Source: JACZWL01 sp046756445 (GTDB lineage: Bacteria > Pseudomonadota > Gammaproteobacteria > Steroidobacterales > Woeseiaceae). Taken from it: 13,922 nt of DNA. The stretch is taken from contig JBHHWI010000081.1 in the NCBI GenBank assembly GCA_046756445.1, forward strand, positions 1-13,922. Reading direction: 5' to 3'. Below are positions 1 to 6,457 of the stretch, piece after piece. The notes beneath the pieces are model-generated. The model saw only the letters and a program-made list of their open reading frames with translations, ran no database searches and was not told the DNA's origin. Positions within the stretch are counted from its first letter, which is position 1; each line of letters starts with the position of its first letter. The translations under genes and the position numbers were made by a program.

Positions 1-48
1 AATCATAACGTTGTCAATGATCTCGGGCGGTCTCGTGCAATGTTCAGG

Positions 49-309
49 CTAGTCCTGCGCGTTTCCGCCCCAATTGGCGCGGTGAGCTTCCTTGGCGCGC
101 TGACGCAGGCGCGCATGCCGGTTGGTGAGAAGAAGCGTGCTCGGGTCGCAGACTTGCGCCTTGATCAGGCCCAAATCGCTGGCAGCGTCGAACAGACTGG
201 GATACCAGCGCTCCCAGTCGGGCAACAACTCCTCGACCTGCTCGCGGAGATTCATCGGCCAAATGTATATGAGCCGATCGGTCGTGACAACGACGGTGTT
301 TGAATATGC
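49..309 (-). pseudogene. 3' remnant of an unrecognised gene, truncated by a palindromic element
   Basis: The minus strand is open from the edge of the inverted-repeat element (about 309) to a TAG at 49-51. Codons have G/C-rich third positions and the product looks protein-like: a hydrophobic strand (NTVVVTTDRLIYIW) followed by an acidic, aromatic stretch (EELLPDWERWYPSLFDAASD) and a basic tail ending HRANWGGNAQD. The first in-frame start is an ATG at 253-255, which would give 68 aa, but it has no Shine-Dalgarno sequence and the frame stays open and protein-like for 18 more codons upstream. The frame then meets a TAG inside the element's terminal repeat (316-318). I therefore read it as the C-terminal end of a longer gene cut by the element. 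I do not recognise the family. A genuine 68-aa gene starting at 255 is the alternative. Confidence 0.45.
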
Positions 310-311
310 TA

Positions 312-580
312 GAACCTATCTCAAGATACCCCGTGAGCCGCATCTCCGGTCCACAAGCCCGTCTGCGCGGCACGAGCCGCGTCGAATGTCGGTGATCATT
401 CGCAAGGCGAGCAACGACGTCAGACGGGCTTGTGGACGGAAACCCGCATGGGCAGTGGCCTTGCGGGCGGTCTGCGGCGTTGCTCGTCACTCCAGTGGAA
501 CGACCACAGTTCGTTCCTCGCGCCTTGCATCCCATCCCGCAGGGCCACTGTGCGGCCACGCGGTATTTTGAGACAGGTTC
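312..580. mobile_element. MITE-like palindromic element with imperfect terminal inverted repeats and flanking TA
   Basis: The ends are imperfect inverted repeats of about 30 bp. The left end reads GAACCTATCTCAAGATACC and the complement of the right end reads GAACCTGTCTCAAAATACC; similarity continues through CGTG and GCCGCA. Both ends are flanked by TA (310-311 and 581-582), consistent with a TA target duplication of the IS630/Tc1-mariner type, although TA could also belong to the repeats. The interior is strongly self-complementary: a perfect 17-bp stem at 349-365/421-437, a 15-bp stem with one mismatch at 453-467/536-550, and shorter stems at 408-416/478-486 and 497-503/511-517. No credible transposase gene fits inside, so it would be non-autonomous and mobilised in trans. 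It sits between a truncated gene and the stop codon of the anti-sigma-like gene, and may act as that operon's terminator. Confidence 0.65.
349..437. repeat. Internal stem-loop of the MITE-like element
   Basis: A perfect 17-bp inverted repeat, GTCCACAAGCCCGTCTG at 349-365 and its complement at 421-437, encloses 55 bp. In single-stranded form it would make a strong stem. It lies wholly inside the 312-580 element and is one of at least four nested or overlapping stems there. Confidence 0.7.
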
Positions 581-583
581 TAA

Positions 584-922
584 TTAGTCCGCCAGCATTT
601 TTGTGACCATCGACATGGCCGCAAGAAGCATGGCACCGAGAAGAATAGTCGAGGCCTGCGGAATGATATCGAGCGACAGGCCGCCAAAATCCGCGGGAAT
701 CAAGGTCAGCAATTGACTGAAAGCGACGACCAGTTGGCTCAATGGTTTTAGCGCGATGGCCGCACCGATCACGAAAGCCGTGGGAAGCGCGAGACGCCGG
801 ATCCAGATGCGCCGCCTGATCCGGGACATGACCTTGCGAGAGAAGCCTGCGTCCGGAACAGGGTCCGATCTGAACAGAGACTCGAGTTGTCTGTCCTCGT
901 TGTCTTTAAGCCTGTCAACCAT
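584..922 (-). CDS. Small two-helix membrane protein, probable anti-sigma factor
   Basis: The predicted product is 112 aa. About 40 charged, presumably cytosolic residues containing an Arg-rich stretch (SRIRRRIWIRR) are followed by two hydrophobic segments, near residues 43-62 and 85-105. The ATG at 922 overlaps the last codons of the sigma gene by 8 nt (ATGGTTGA), an arrangement typical of translational coupling. A TTG at 943 with a weak AGGGA upstream would add seven residues. Position after an ECF sigma gene, small size and membrane topology point to a membrane-bound anti-sigma factor that holds the sigma factor until a signal arrives. No zinc-binding HxxxCxxC motif of the common ZAS type is visible, so the assignment rests on context and topology. 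The MITE-like element begins 3 bp after its TAA stop. Confidence 0.6.
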   Translation of the reverse strand: MVDRLKDNEDRQLESLFRSDPVPDAGFSRKVMSRIRRRIWIRRLALPTAFVIGAAIALKPLSQLVVAFSQLLTLIPADFGGLSLDIIPQASTILLGAMLLAAMSMVTKMLAD

Positions 923-1466
923 ACTGATGATCTTCGATTTCAAAACTTTCCCTGATTTTTTCCTTGCCGCGAAAGATGATCGATTTCACTGTACCGACCG
1001 GCAGTTCCGCGGCATCGCCTATTTCCCTGTGCGACAGCCCGCAGGCATACGAAAGAATCATCACCGCGCGTTCCTGCTCCGTCAAGACCGCGAGAAAACG
1101 GTCGAGATCGCCGAGCTCGTCCGACTCCTCCGTCTGCGTGGCGCCGCTCGAGCCGGCCGACTGGCCCATCCTCTCCAGTACCTGGTCGTATCGTGACGAT
1201 TTTCGTTTCGATTGCAGGAATGTCGTGTACGCAACTTTCAGCAACCAGCCTATGAACGAACCGTGACCGGCAAAGGTATGCAGTTTGTCCCAGGCGTGCA
1301 GAAACGAGTCCTGCGCGAGGTCGTCGGCGAGGTCGTGGTCGCGACAGAGCTTGCGCAGGAAGTTCCTGACCCGGGACTGATGGCGGTGCACCAGTTCGCC
1401 GTACGCGGCCGTATCCTGCTGCGCCACCACCCTGGCGACGAGATCCATGTCATCATTGCCGTGCAC
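915..1466 (-). CDS. ECF-type sigma-70 family RNA polymerase sigma factor
   Basis: The 183-aa product has the two-domain layout of extracytoplasmic-function sigma factors. Region 2 (about residues 20-90) includes DDLAQDSFLHAWDKL, the RNA polymerase-binding and -10 recognition helix area. A polar linker (about 100-120) follows, then region 4 (about 124-175) with the helix-turn-helix LSHREIGDAAELPVGTVKS and a closing RGKEKIRESF helix. There is no region 1 or 3, as expected for this group. The start used is a GTG at 1466, 16 bp after the upstream gene; an ATG six codons in (1448) is possible. It would direct transcription of an envelope- or stress-related regulon, probably including its own operon, and be inhibited by the overlapping downstream membrane protein. 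Target promoters cannot be told from this window. Confidence 0.9.
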   Translation of the reverse strand: MHGNDDMDLVARVVAQQDTAAYGELVHRHQSRVRNFLRKLCRDHDLADDLAQDSFLHAWDKLHTFAGHGSFIGWLLKVAYTTFLQSKRKSSRYDQVLERMGQSAGSSGATQTEESDELGDLDRFLAVLTEQERAVMILSYACGLSHREIGDAAELPVGTVKSIIFRGKEKIRESFEIEDHQYG

Positions 1467-1482
1467 ACCCGTCGATCCGTAA

Positions 1483-1854
1483 TTAGCGGGATTCGGTCCT
1501 TGCCCCGTATCGCCACATGATCAGGTAGGCGACGCCTATGGCAAACGGGAACGCGGCGCCGGCCAGGCAGCCGCGAAGCGCGTAACCGCTGGGGTCGGGC
1601 ACCGCGACGCCACAAAGCGCCAGCCCGGCGGCAAGCGACAGCCAGATCAGGCCGAGCCTCAGGTCCTTGTTCTTGCTCGGCTCAGGTTCGCCGATCCTGT
1701 TGATCAGCTCCGGCGACAGTTCGGTGCCTCTCTCGAGCGCCAGCCTGACGGTCTGCTGCATTTCCGTGCGCGAGCGGTGCCGGAAATACAGCACGATAAA
1801 AAAGATCAGCGCGATTGCCGCAAATAACGCGATCGGTATCAGTTCTTCAACCAT
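1483..1854 (-). CDS. DUF6249-like small integral membrane protein
   Basis: The 123-aa product has an N-terminal membrane helix (about residues 6-24) followed by basic residues (FRHRSRTEMQQ), a short cytosolic amphipathic stretch (TVRLALERGTELSPELINRIGEPEP) and two more hydrophobic helices (about 67-83 and 95-113). This layout, including the 'RxALERGxELSPELI' element, matches my recollection of DUF6249 proteins, which often occur beside ECF sigma genes; the family name is recalled, not searched. The ATG at 1854 has a good GGAGA ribosome binding site about 7 nt upstream. It is the first gene of the operon and ends 16 bp before the sigma start, so it is probably co-transcribed and may sense or tune the sigma/anti-sigma pair. 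Its biochemical role is unknown. Confidence 0.75.
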   Translation of the reverse strand: MVEELIPIALFAAIALIFFIVLYFRHRSRTEMQQTVRLALERGTELSPELINRIGEPEPSKNKDLRLGLIWLSLAAGLALCGVAVPDPSGYALRGCLAGAAFPFAIGVAYLIMWRYGARTESR

Positions 1855-1979
1855 TTGGTGTCTCCATTTGCTTTATGGCGCAGCATTGCTGCCTGTTATG
1901 GAGTAGATGTCGCCACGGGACCGATTGGATGCATGAACCGGATATTTTCGGCCCAAAAAATCTTTTTGTTTATCAAACA

Positions 1980-2007
1980 ATTGTAGCGCAGGTCATATAT
2001 CTGTGAG
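1980..2007 (-). promoter_or_regulatory. Candidate promoter of the DUF6249/sigma/anti-sigma operon
   Basis: On the minus strand a TACAAT hexamer (1980-1985, five of six matches to the -10 consensus) lies 16 bp downstream of CTCACA (2002-2007, four of six matches to the -35 consensus). The region is AT-rich against a GC-rich background. The 5' leader would be about 120 nt. A 9-bp palindrome TGACCGTCA (2008-2016) abuts the -35 and an inverted repeat (1966-1980) sits over the likely start point; either could bind a regulator. This is prediction by eye only. Confidence 0.35.
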
Positions 2008-2130
2008 TGACCGTCAACCAATTTACCGCAATCTCGTTTGTTACTACACCTCCCGAGGGACGCATGCTCGAGCGTCGTGTCAGTCATCGCCGCCGACCGA
2101 ATTGGTCTCGGAGCCAGACCCGGAGCGCTG

Positions 2131-2192
2131 TCAGGGATAGACGGCAATCCCCGGGGCTGGCTCCCTGACCAGCTCCGGAGTCCGTCCCCGAT
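2131..2192. repeat. GC-rich REP-like region downstream of the epimerase-like gene
   Basis: The segment contains a perfect 7-bp inverted repeat (TCAGGGA 2131-2137, TCCCTGA 2162-2168), a 5-bp hairpin (GCTGG 2156-2160, CCAGC 2169-2173), the palindromes CCCCGGGG and CTCCGGAG (2173-2180), and GTCCGTCCCCGAT at 2180-2192. The last 13-mer occurs again at 13604-13616 beside another hairpin, so both may belong to one dispersed intergenic repeat family. It starts about 10 bp beyond the TAG stop of the epimerase-like gene and could act in 3' end formation; there is no T-run for a classic terminator. Confidence 0.4.
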
Positions 2193-2202
2193 ATCAGGCC
2201 GC

Positions 2203-3321
2203 CTACGTCCCGGCGGCCGATTGTCCGCGCCAGCTTGCCAGCGCGGCTGCCTCTTCGTCGGGACTCGGGCCGGCCCGGATAGTGCGGCTGCGCGCATCGG
2301 GCAGGGTCTTCCACCAGCTGAGCAGGTCGCGTGCCGTCTCCCTGAGCGGGCGGTTGCGCAGGCCTTTGGCTGCGGCCTTTTCCCCACTCACCAAGGCCAC
2401 ACCGGCATACTCGCCGGTCGGCGGGGCCCAGATGGGCATGTCGAGGGTCTGCTCACGGATGAATTCGGAGCTCACCCAGACCGGCGTCACGTGTGCTCCC
2501 GTCACCGCCATGCTGTCTTCGAGCAGATCTCCGATCGACCAGGAGCCGGCCGGCGTGACCGTGTTGTAGGTTCCGGCGATGCGCTGCTCGAGGCAGTCGA
2601 CGACGAAGTTCGCGAGGTCCCTGACGTCGATGATCTGGATCCTGTCGTCCGGCTCGCCGGGCCACAGCATCTCTCCGCCCTGCATCGTCCGGATCGGCCA
2701 GTAACTGAAGCGGTCCGTGTGGTCGCCGGGTCCGCAGATGTAAGTGGGACGCAGTATGGTCAACCGGTCTTCGCCGAATTTCGCCGCCGCTCTTTGCTCG
2801 CACAGGGCCTTCATCGGGCCGTAGGTCTGATCGGTCACCTCCTCCACGGTCTCGTCAGACATCGTCGCCAGCGGTGAATCCTCGTGATTGGGCTTCGCAA
2901 AACTCGCGTACGCGGAGATCGATGACACGAACAGATAATGCGATGCGGCCGGCGACAGCAGTCTCGCGGAATCCGCGACGTGCCGCGGAACGTAGCCGGA
3001 ATTGTCGATGACCGCATCCCAGCGCCCGCCCTTCAGGGCGTCGAGGCCGTTGTCGCGGTCGCCGATCAGCAGTTCGAGATCGGGGAACAGCGCGCTGTTG
3101 GTTTTGCCGCGGTTGAACAGCACGACATCGTGTCCCCGCCGCAATGCCTCGCGGACCATGTGCGGCCCGATGAATCCCGTCCCGCCCAGGACCAGGATCT
3201 CGAGTTTTGCGGCGGTGTCCTTTCGGCCCTCGCATTCCGCCAGGGCCCGGGGCACCCCGGTCGCCGCCGCGGCCGTGCCGAGGAGACTGGCCTGCAGGAA
3301 GCGTCGTCGATTCCGTTTCAT
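2203..3321 (-). CDS. Tat-exported NAD-dependent epimerase/dehydratase-like SDR protein
   Basis: The 372-aa product begins with a twin-arginine signal peptide: NRRRFLQA at residues 4-11, a hydrophobic stretch and an Ala-rich cleavage area near RALAEC (26-31). An extended short-chain dehydrogenase fold follows. The nucleotide-binding glycine motif GGTGFIG is at 46-52, an SSIS segment at 133-136, and the catalytic YxxxK is Y167-K171 (YGPMK). The length suits this NAD-dependent epimerase/dehydratase subgroup. It probably acts in the periplasm with a cofactor bound before export, on a sugar or related substrate that cannot be deduced. The ATG at 3321 follows a purine-rich AAGAGAAG. It appears monocistronic; the korB stop is 175 bp upstream. 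An N-terminal membrane anchor rather than a cleaved signal is also possible. Confidence 0.85.
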   Translation of the reverse strand: MKRNRRRFLQASLLGTAAAATGVPRALAECEGRKDTAAKLEILVLGGTGFIGPHMVREALRRGHDVVLFNRGKTNSALFPDLELLIGDRDNGLDALKGGRWDAVIDNSGYVPRHVADSARLLSPAASHYLFVSSISAYASFAKPNHEDSPLATMSDETVEEVTDQTYGPMKALCEQRAAAKFGEDRLTILRPTYICGPGDHTDRFSYWPIRTMQGGEMLWPGEPDDRIQIIDVRDLANFVVDCLEQRIAGTYNTVTPAGSWSIGDLLEDSMAVTGAHVTPVWVSSEFIREQTLDMPIWAPPTGEYAGVALVSGEKAAAKGLRNRPLRETARDLLSWWKTLPDARSRTIRAGPSPDEEAAALASWRGQSAAGT

Positions 3322-3334
3322 CTTCTCTTGCCGA

Positions 3335-3442
3335 TCAGCGCCTACAGGAACAGGACATCCACACTATTCCAGATCGCGGCGATGCCTGCGGCCACGGTAA
3401 CGAGCGTCGTGCCGCATACAGGGCCGTTATTGGTATCTGCAT
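3335..3442 (-). CDS. Possible 35-aa small ORF between korB and the epimerase-like gene
   Basis: An ATG at 3442 has a strong GGGAGG ribosome binding site 8 nt upstream and opens a 35-codon frame starting MQIPITALYAARR and ending CSCRR, with TGA at 3335-3337. The start signal is better than that of several larger genes here. However, the peptide is Arg/Trp/Cys-rich, as out-of-frame reading of GC-rich DNA often is. An overlapping frame on the same strand, without a normal start codon, reads as a coherent hydrophobic peptide (GTTLVTVAAGIAAIWNSVDV) ending at a TAG near 3342. It may be a real small protein, a leader for the epimerase-like gene 13 bp downstream, or the trace of a frameshifted gene. 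I do not recognise it. Confidence 0.25.
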   Translation of the reverse strand: MQIPITALYAARRSLPWPQASPRSGIVWMSCSCRR

Positions 3443-3496
3443 TTTTGAGGCCTCCCGAGAATGGACCCGGCCCTGCAGTAAATCAGATATTTGCGG

Positions 3497-4552
3497 CTAA
3501 CGGTAGCGCGCCATCAGCTCTTCGAGCGTTTTCCGGCCGGGATTCAGTTCGTCAAAGGGAATTTTCGCCAGCGGCGTGTCGACGCTGCCGGAGAGGTCGT
3601 GCATGTCGCCGGATTCTTCGTCGATGTACAAAAGACCGGTAATGATCTCCCCGGCGTTCACGCTGTCGCGCAGGAACGAGAATGCCGCGGCGCGGCTGGT
3701 CGGGTCGTAGTCCTTGTTTACTTTGCGAAATATGATCCTGCTGCCGTCGTGCAACTCGACCGGCATGGCGGAGCCTTCGTCATAGGCCGCCTTGATCTCC
3801 TCCGCAGGTGGTATGAAGTCGGCATCGATCACATGATGGTAAAACTGCCGCGTGTGCGCGTAACTCTTGGTCGACCCCTCGTGATCGTTAAAGGTCACGC
3901 AGGGACTGATGACATCGATGAGCGCGAATCCCTTGTGCCTCAGCGCGCCCTTGATCAGCGGCACGAGCTGTTGCTTGTCGCCGGAAAAGCTCCGCGCGAT
4001 GTAGGTGGCGCCCAGACCGATGGCGGTGCTGACGGGATCGATCGGCATCTGCCTGTTGGCCGGCCCCTTCTTCGCGACGCTGCCGACGTCGGCGGACGCC
4101 GAGTACTGGCCCTTGGTCAGGCCATACACGCCGTTGTTCTCGATGATGTAGCACATGTCGAGATTGCGGCGGATCACGTGCGCAAACTGCGCCATGCCGA
4201 TGGACAGGGAGTCTCCGTCGCCCGAGATGCCGAGGTAGACCAGATCACGGTTCGCGGCGTTGGCGCCGGTCGTAACCGAGGGCATGCGCCCATGGACCGA
4301 ATTGAACCCGTGCGACTCGCTCACGAAATAGGCCGGCGTCTTGGACGAACAGCCGATGCCGCTCATTTTCGCCAGTTTGTGCGGTTCGAGATCCAGTTCG
4401 AATACCGCTTGTATGATGGCTGCCGTGATCGAATCGTGACCGCAGCCCGCACAGAGCGTAGAAACGGTGCCTTCGTAATCGCGCGCCGTCAGGCCGCGCC
4501 TGTTCTTCGGCAATTTCGGATGGGTAATTCTCGGCTTCGATGGGTAACTCAT
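3497..4552 (-). CDS. korB: 2-oxoacid:ferredoxin oxidoreductase, beta subunit (KorB-type)
   Basis: The 351-aa product is the thiamine-diphosphate and [4Fe-4S] subunit of a 2-oxoacid:ferredoxin oxidoreductase. Four cysteines suited to the cluster are C34 and C37 (CAGCGHD), C68 (GIGCSS) and C218 (SPCVTFND). The thiamine-diphosphate/Mg motif is GDGD at 111-114 with the later ENNGVYGLTKGQYS (138-151). With KorA it would catalyse 2-oxoglutarate + CoA + oxidised ferredoxin to succinyl-CoA + CO2 + reduced ferredoxin, in either direction. Substrate choice (2-oxoglutarate or pyruvate) is inferred from the Kor-type arrangement, not from a proven residue. The start is ATG at 4552, 11 bp after the korA stop, with a GAGGG ribosome binding site overlapping that stop, so the pair is tightly coupled. 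Confidence 0.9.
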   Translation of the reverse strand: MSYPSKPRITHPKLPKNRRGLTARDYEGTVSTLCAGCGHDSITAAIIQAVFELDLEPHKLAKMSGIGCSSKTPAYFVSESHGFNSVHGRMPSVTTGANAANRDLVYLGISGDGDSLSIGMAQFAHVIRRNLDMCYIIENNGVYGLTKGQYSASADVGSVAKKGPANRQMPIDPVSTAIGLGATYIARSFSGDKQQLVPLIKGALRHKGFALIDVISPCVTFNDHEGSTKSYAHTRQFYHHVIDADFIPPAEEIKAAYDEGSAMPVELHDGSRIIFRKVNKDYDPTSRAAAFSFLRDSVNAGEIITGLLYIDEESGDMHDLSGSVDTPLAKIPFDELNPGRKTLEELMARYR

Positions 4553-4563
4553 GTTTCTGTCCC

Positions 4564-6366
4564 TCAGGCGGCCCGGCCTTTTGCCACTTCCTCCTCGATC
4601 CTTGCGATCACGAATGCCGCATTGATCGGCATGCCGTCGTAGTGCAGCACCGAAACCAGCTTGTCCGGGTCGGCCTCCGCGTCGAGGATCAGCAGGGAGC
4701 GCAGCTGCGCATCACGATTTTGCTCGATGACGTAAATCCGTTCGTGCTTGTCGAGAAAGTCCCTGACGTCGTCATTGAACGGGAATGCCTTCACCCGGCA
4801 ATAATTCAGGCCGATGTTCTTTTCCCGGAGCCGGACGAGCGCTTCCGCGACGGCCCCGTCACAACTGCCGACCGAAAGGATCGCGGTATTATTGAACTTC
4901 GAATACTCGATCTCGGGTCCGGGCAAGAGACCGCGAGCCGTTTCCCATTTCACGAGCAGCCTGTCGACGACCTCCTGGTACTCGGCAGAATCCTCGGTAT
5001 ACGCGCCGTACTTGTTATGGCCGGAGCCGCGGGTGAAATACGATCCCTTCGGGTGCTCGCCCGGCAGGGTCCGATACGGAATTCCGTCGCCGTCGGGATC
5101 CAGGTATCGGGAAAACCTGTCGATCGATTCCAGGTCCTCGGCGCTCAGCAGCTTTCCCCGGTCCGGTTCATAGTTTTCATCCCATTCGAACTCCGGACAC
5201 ATCCAGTCATTCATTCCGATGTCGAGGTCCGTCAACACCATGACCGGCGTCTGTAACCTGTCCGCAAGGTCGAACGCGTCGACGGTCATCTGAAAGCATT
5301 CGTGGGGATTCGCCGGAAACAGCAGCACGTGCTTTGTGTCGCCGTGTGACGAGTATGCGCACAGCAGGAAATCACACTGCTGGGTGCGGGTCGGCATACC
5401 CGTCGACGGACCGGCGCGCTGCACGTCGAAAATAACGGCCGGAACTTCCGCGTAGTAGGCGAAGCCGATGAATTCGTTCATCAGGGATATGCCGGGCCCG
5501 CTGGTCGGGGTGAAAGCGCGCGCCCCGTTCCAGGTCGCCCCGAGAACGACGCCGATGGCCGCCAGCTCGTCCTCCGCCTGCACGATGCAGAATTTCTTGC
5601 CGCCCGATTCGGCGTCCATCCGGTACTTTTTGCAGAAGGATTTGTAGGCGTCCATCAACGAGGTCGAAGGCGTGATCGGGTACCATGCGCCGACAGTCGC
5701 GCCGGCATATACGCAGCCCAGCCCGGCGGCCGTGTTGCCATCGATCAAGATGTGGCCCTTCGTCTCGTCCATGGCCTCGACCTTAAGTGGCAACGGACAG
5801 GAGAAATTCGCTTTCGCAAAGTCGTAGCCGAGGCGAATCGCCTCCAGATTTGACGCGATCAGGTGCTTCTTCTCGGCGAAAGTCTCCTCGAGCAGCCTGG
5901 TTATCACGTCGAGATCGAGATCGAGCAATGCAGCAAGCGCGCCGACATACGCTATGTTCTTCATGAGGATGCGCGGCCGCGCGCCCTCGAATTGCTCATT
6001 ACACAACTTCGACAACGGTATCCCGAGCACCGTAATGTCTTCCCTGTCCAGCAGGCGGCTGCGTGGCCATGTCGAGTCATAGATCAGCCAGCCGCCCGAC
6101 GCAACGGCATTCATGTCTTTCGAGTAGGTCTGCGAATTCATCGCGACCATGACGTCGACGCGGTCAGAGCGCGACTGGAAACCGTCTCTGGTCACGCGAA
6201 CCTCGTACCAGGTCGGCAGCCCCTGGATATTGGACGGGAAGTAGTTCTTGCCGACCACGGGCACCCCCATCCTGAAGATCGACTTCATCAACAGGTTATT
6301 GGCGCTGGCCGAGCCCGTGCCATTAACGGTGGCTATCCTGATGACGACGTCGTTTGTCTTCGACAC
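4564..6366 (-). CDS. korA: 2-oxoacid:ferredoxin oxidoreductase, fused gamma-alpha subunit (KorA-type)
   Basis: The 600-aa product fuses two subunits. Residues 1 to about 195 are the gamma domain (VIRIATVNGTGSASANN near the start, DVMVAMN at about 71-77). From about residue 205 comes the alpha domain, with the pyrimidine-binding YPITPSTSLMD at 229-239, the TSGPGISLM segment at 288-296, and QRAGPSTGMPTRTQQCD at about 316-332. Gamma-alpha fusion is usual for KorA/OforA. I start at the GTG at 6366 because GAGGAAAA lies about 8-10 nt upstream and the conserved beta strand begins immediately; an upstream TTG (6399) would add 11 Arg/Lys-rich residues. It would bind the 2-oxoacid and CoA and work with KorB in the cytoplasm. 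The flavoprotein gene ends 91 bp upstream on the same strand. Confidence 0.9.
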   Translation of the reverse strand: MSKTNDVVIRIATVNGTGSASANNLLMKSIFRMGVPVVGKNYFPSNIQGLPTWYEVRVTRDGFQSRSDRVDVMVAMNSQTYSKDMNAVASGGWLIYDSTWPRSRLLDREDITVLGIPLSKLCNEQFEGARPRILMKNIAYVGALAALLDLDLDVITRLLEETFAEKKHLIASNLEAIRLGYDFAKANFSCPLPLKVEAMDETKGHILIDGNTAAGLGCVYAGATVGAWYPITPSTSLMDAYKSFCKKYRMDAESGGKKFCIVQAEDELAAIGVVLGATWNGARAFTPTSGPGISLMNEFIGFAYYAEVPAVIFDVQRAGPSTGMPTRTQQCDFLLCAYSSHGDTKHVLLFPANPHECFQMTVDAFDLADRLQTPVMVLTDLDIGMNDWMCPEFEWDENYEPDRGKLLSAEDLESIDRFSRYLDPDGDGIPYRTLPGEHPKGSYFTRGSGHNKYGAYTEDSAEYQEVVDRLLVKWETARGLLPGPEIEYSKFNNTAILSVGSCDGAVAEALVRLREKNIGLNYCRVKAFPFNDDVRDFLDKHERIYVIEQNRDAQLRSLLILDAEADPDKLVSVLHYDGMPINAAFVIARIEEEVAKGRAA

Positions 6367-6457
6367 GGGCGCTTTTCCTCGGGTTTTTCGGGGCCTCAAT
6401 TACTAATATAGACAGTTTCGGGGCGGTGTCTTCTTACCCTTCGCCGCTGGCAATCCG

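Larger units (their letters stand above)
1855..2202. other. 348-bp intergenic stretch: AT-rich promoter-like zone plus GC-rich repeats
   Basis: I see no supported gene here. The part nearest the membrane-protein gene (about 1940-2040) is AT-rich and holds a candidate minus-strand promoter, a TTGTTT-ATC-AAACAA inverted repeat (1966-1980) and a TGACCGTCA palindrome (2008-2016). The part nearest the epimerase-like gene (about 2130-2200) is GC-rich and holds short inverted repeats, described separately. Confidence 0.6.

Noticed and set aside
44..559. Minus-strand 171-aa open frame spanning the palindromic element
   Set aside because: It crosses the inverted repeats in a frame rich in Arg, Ser and Cys, and overlaps a more protein-like frame at 49-309. 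It is not a plausible transposase.
584..943. TTG at 943 as start of the anti-sigma-like gene
   Set aside because: The ATG at 922 gives a short 8-nt coupled overlap with the sigma gene and needs no rare start codon. The TTG is kept only as an alternative.
3491..4642. Plus-strand open frame of 383 aa opposite korB
   Set aside because: It is antisense to a gene with all expected KorB motifs, and its product is low-complexity and Arg/Val-rich.
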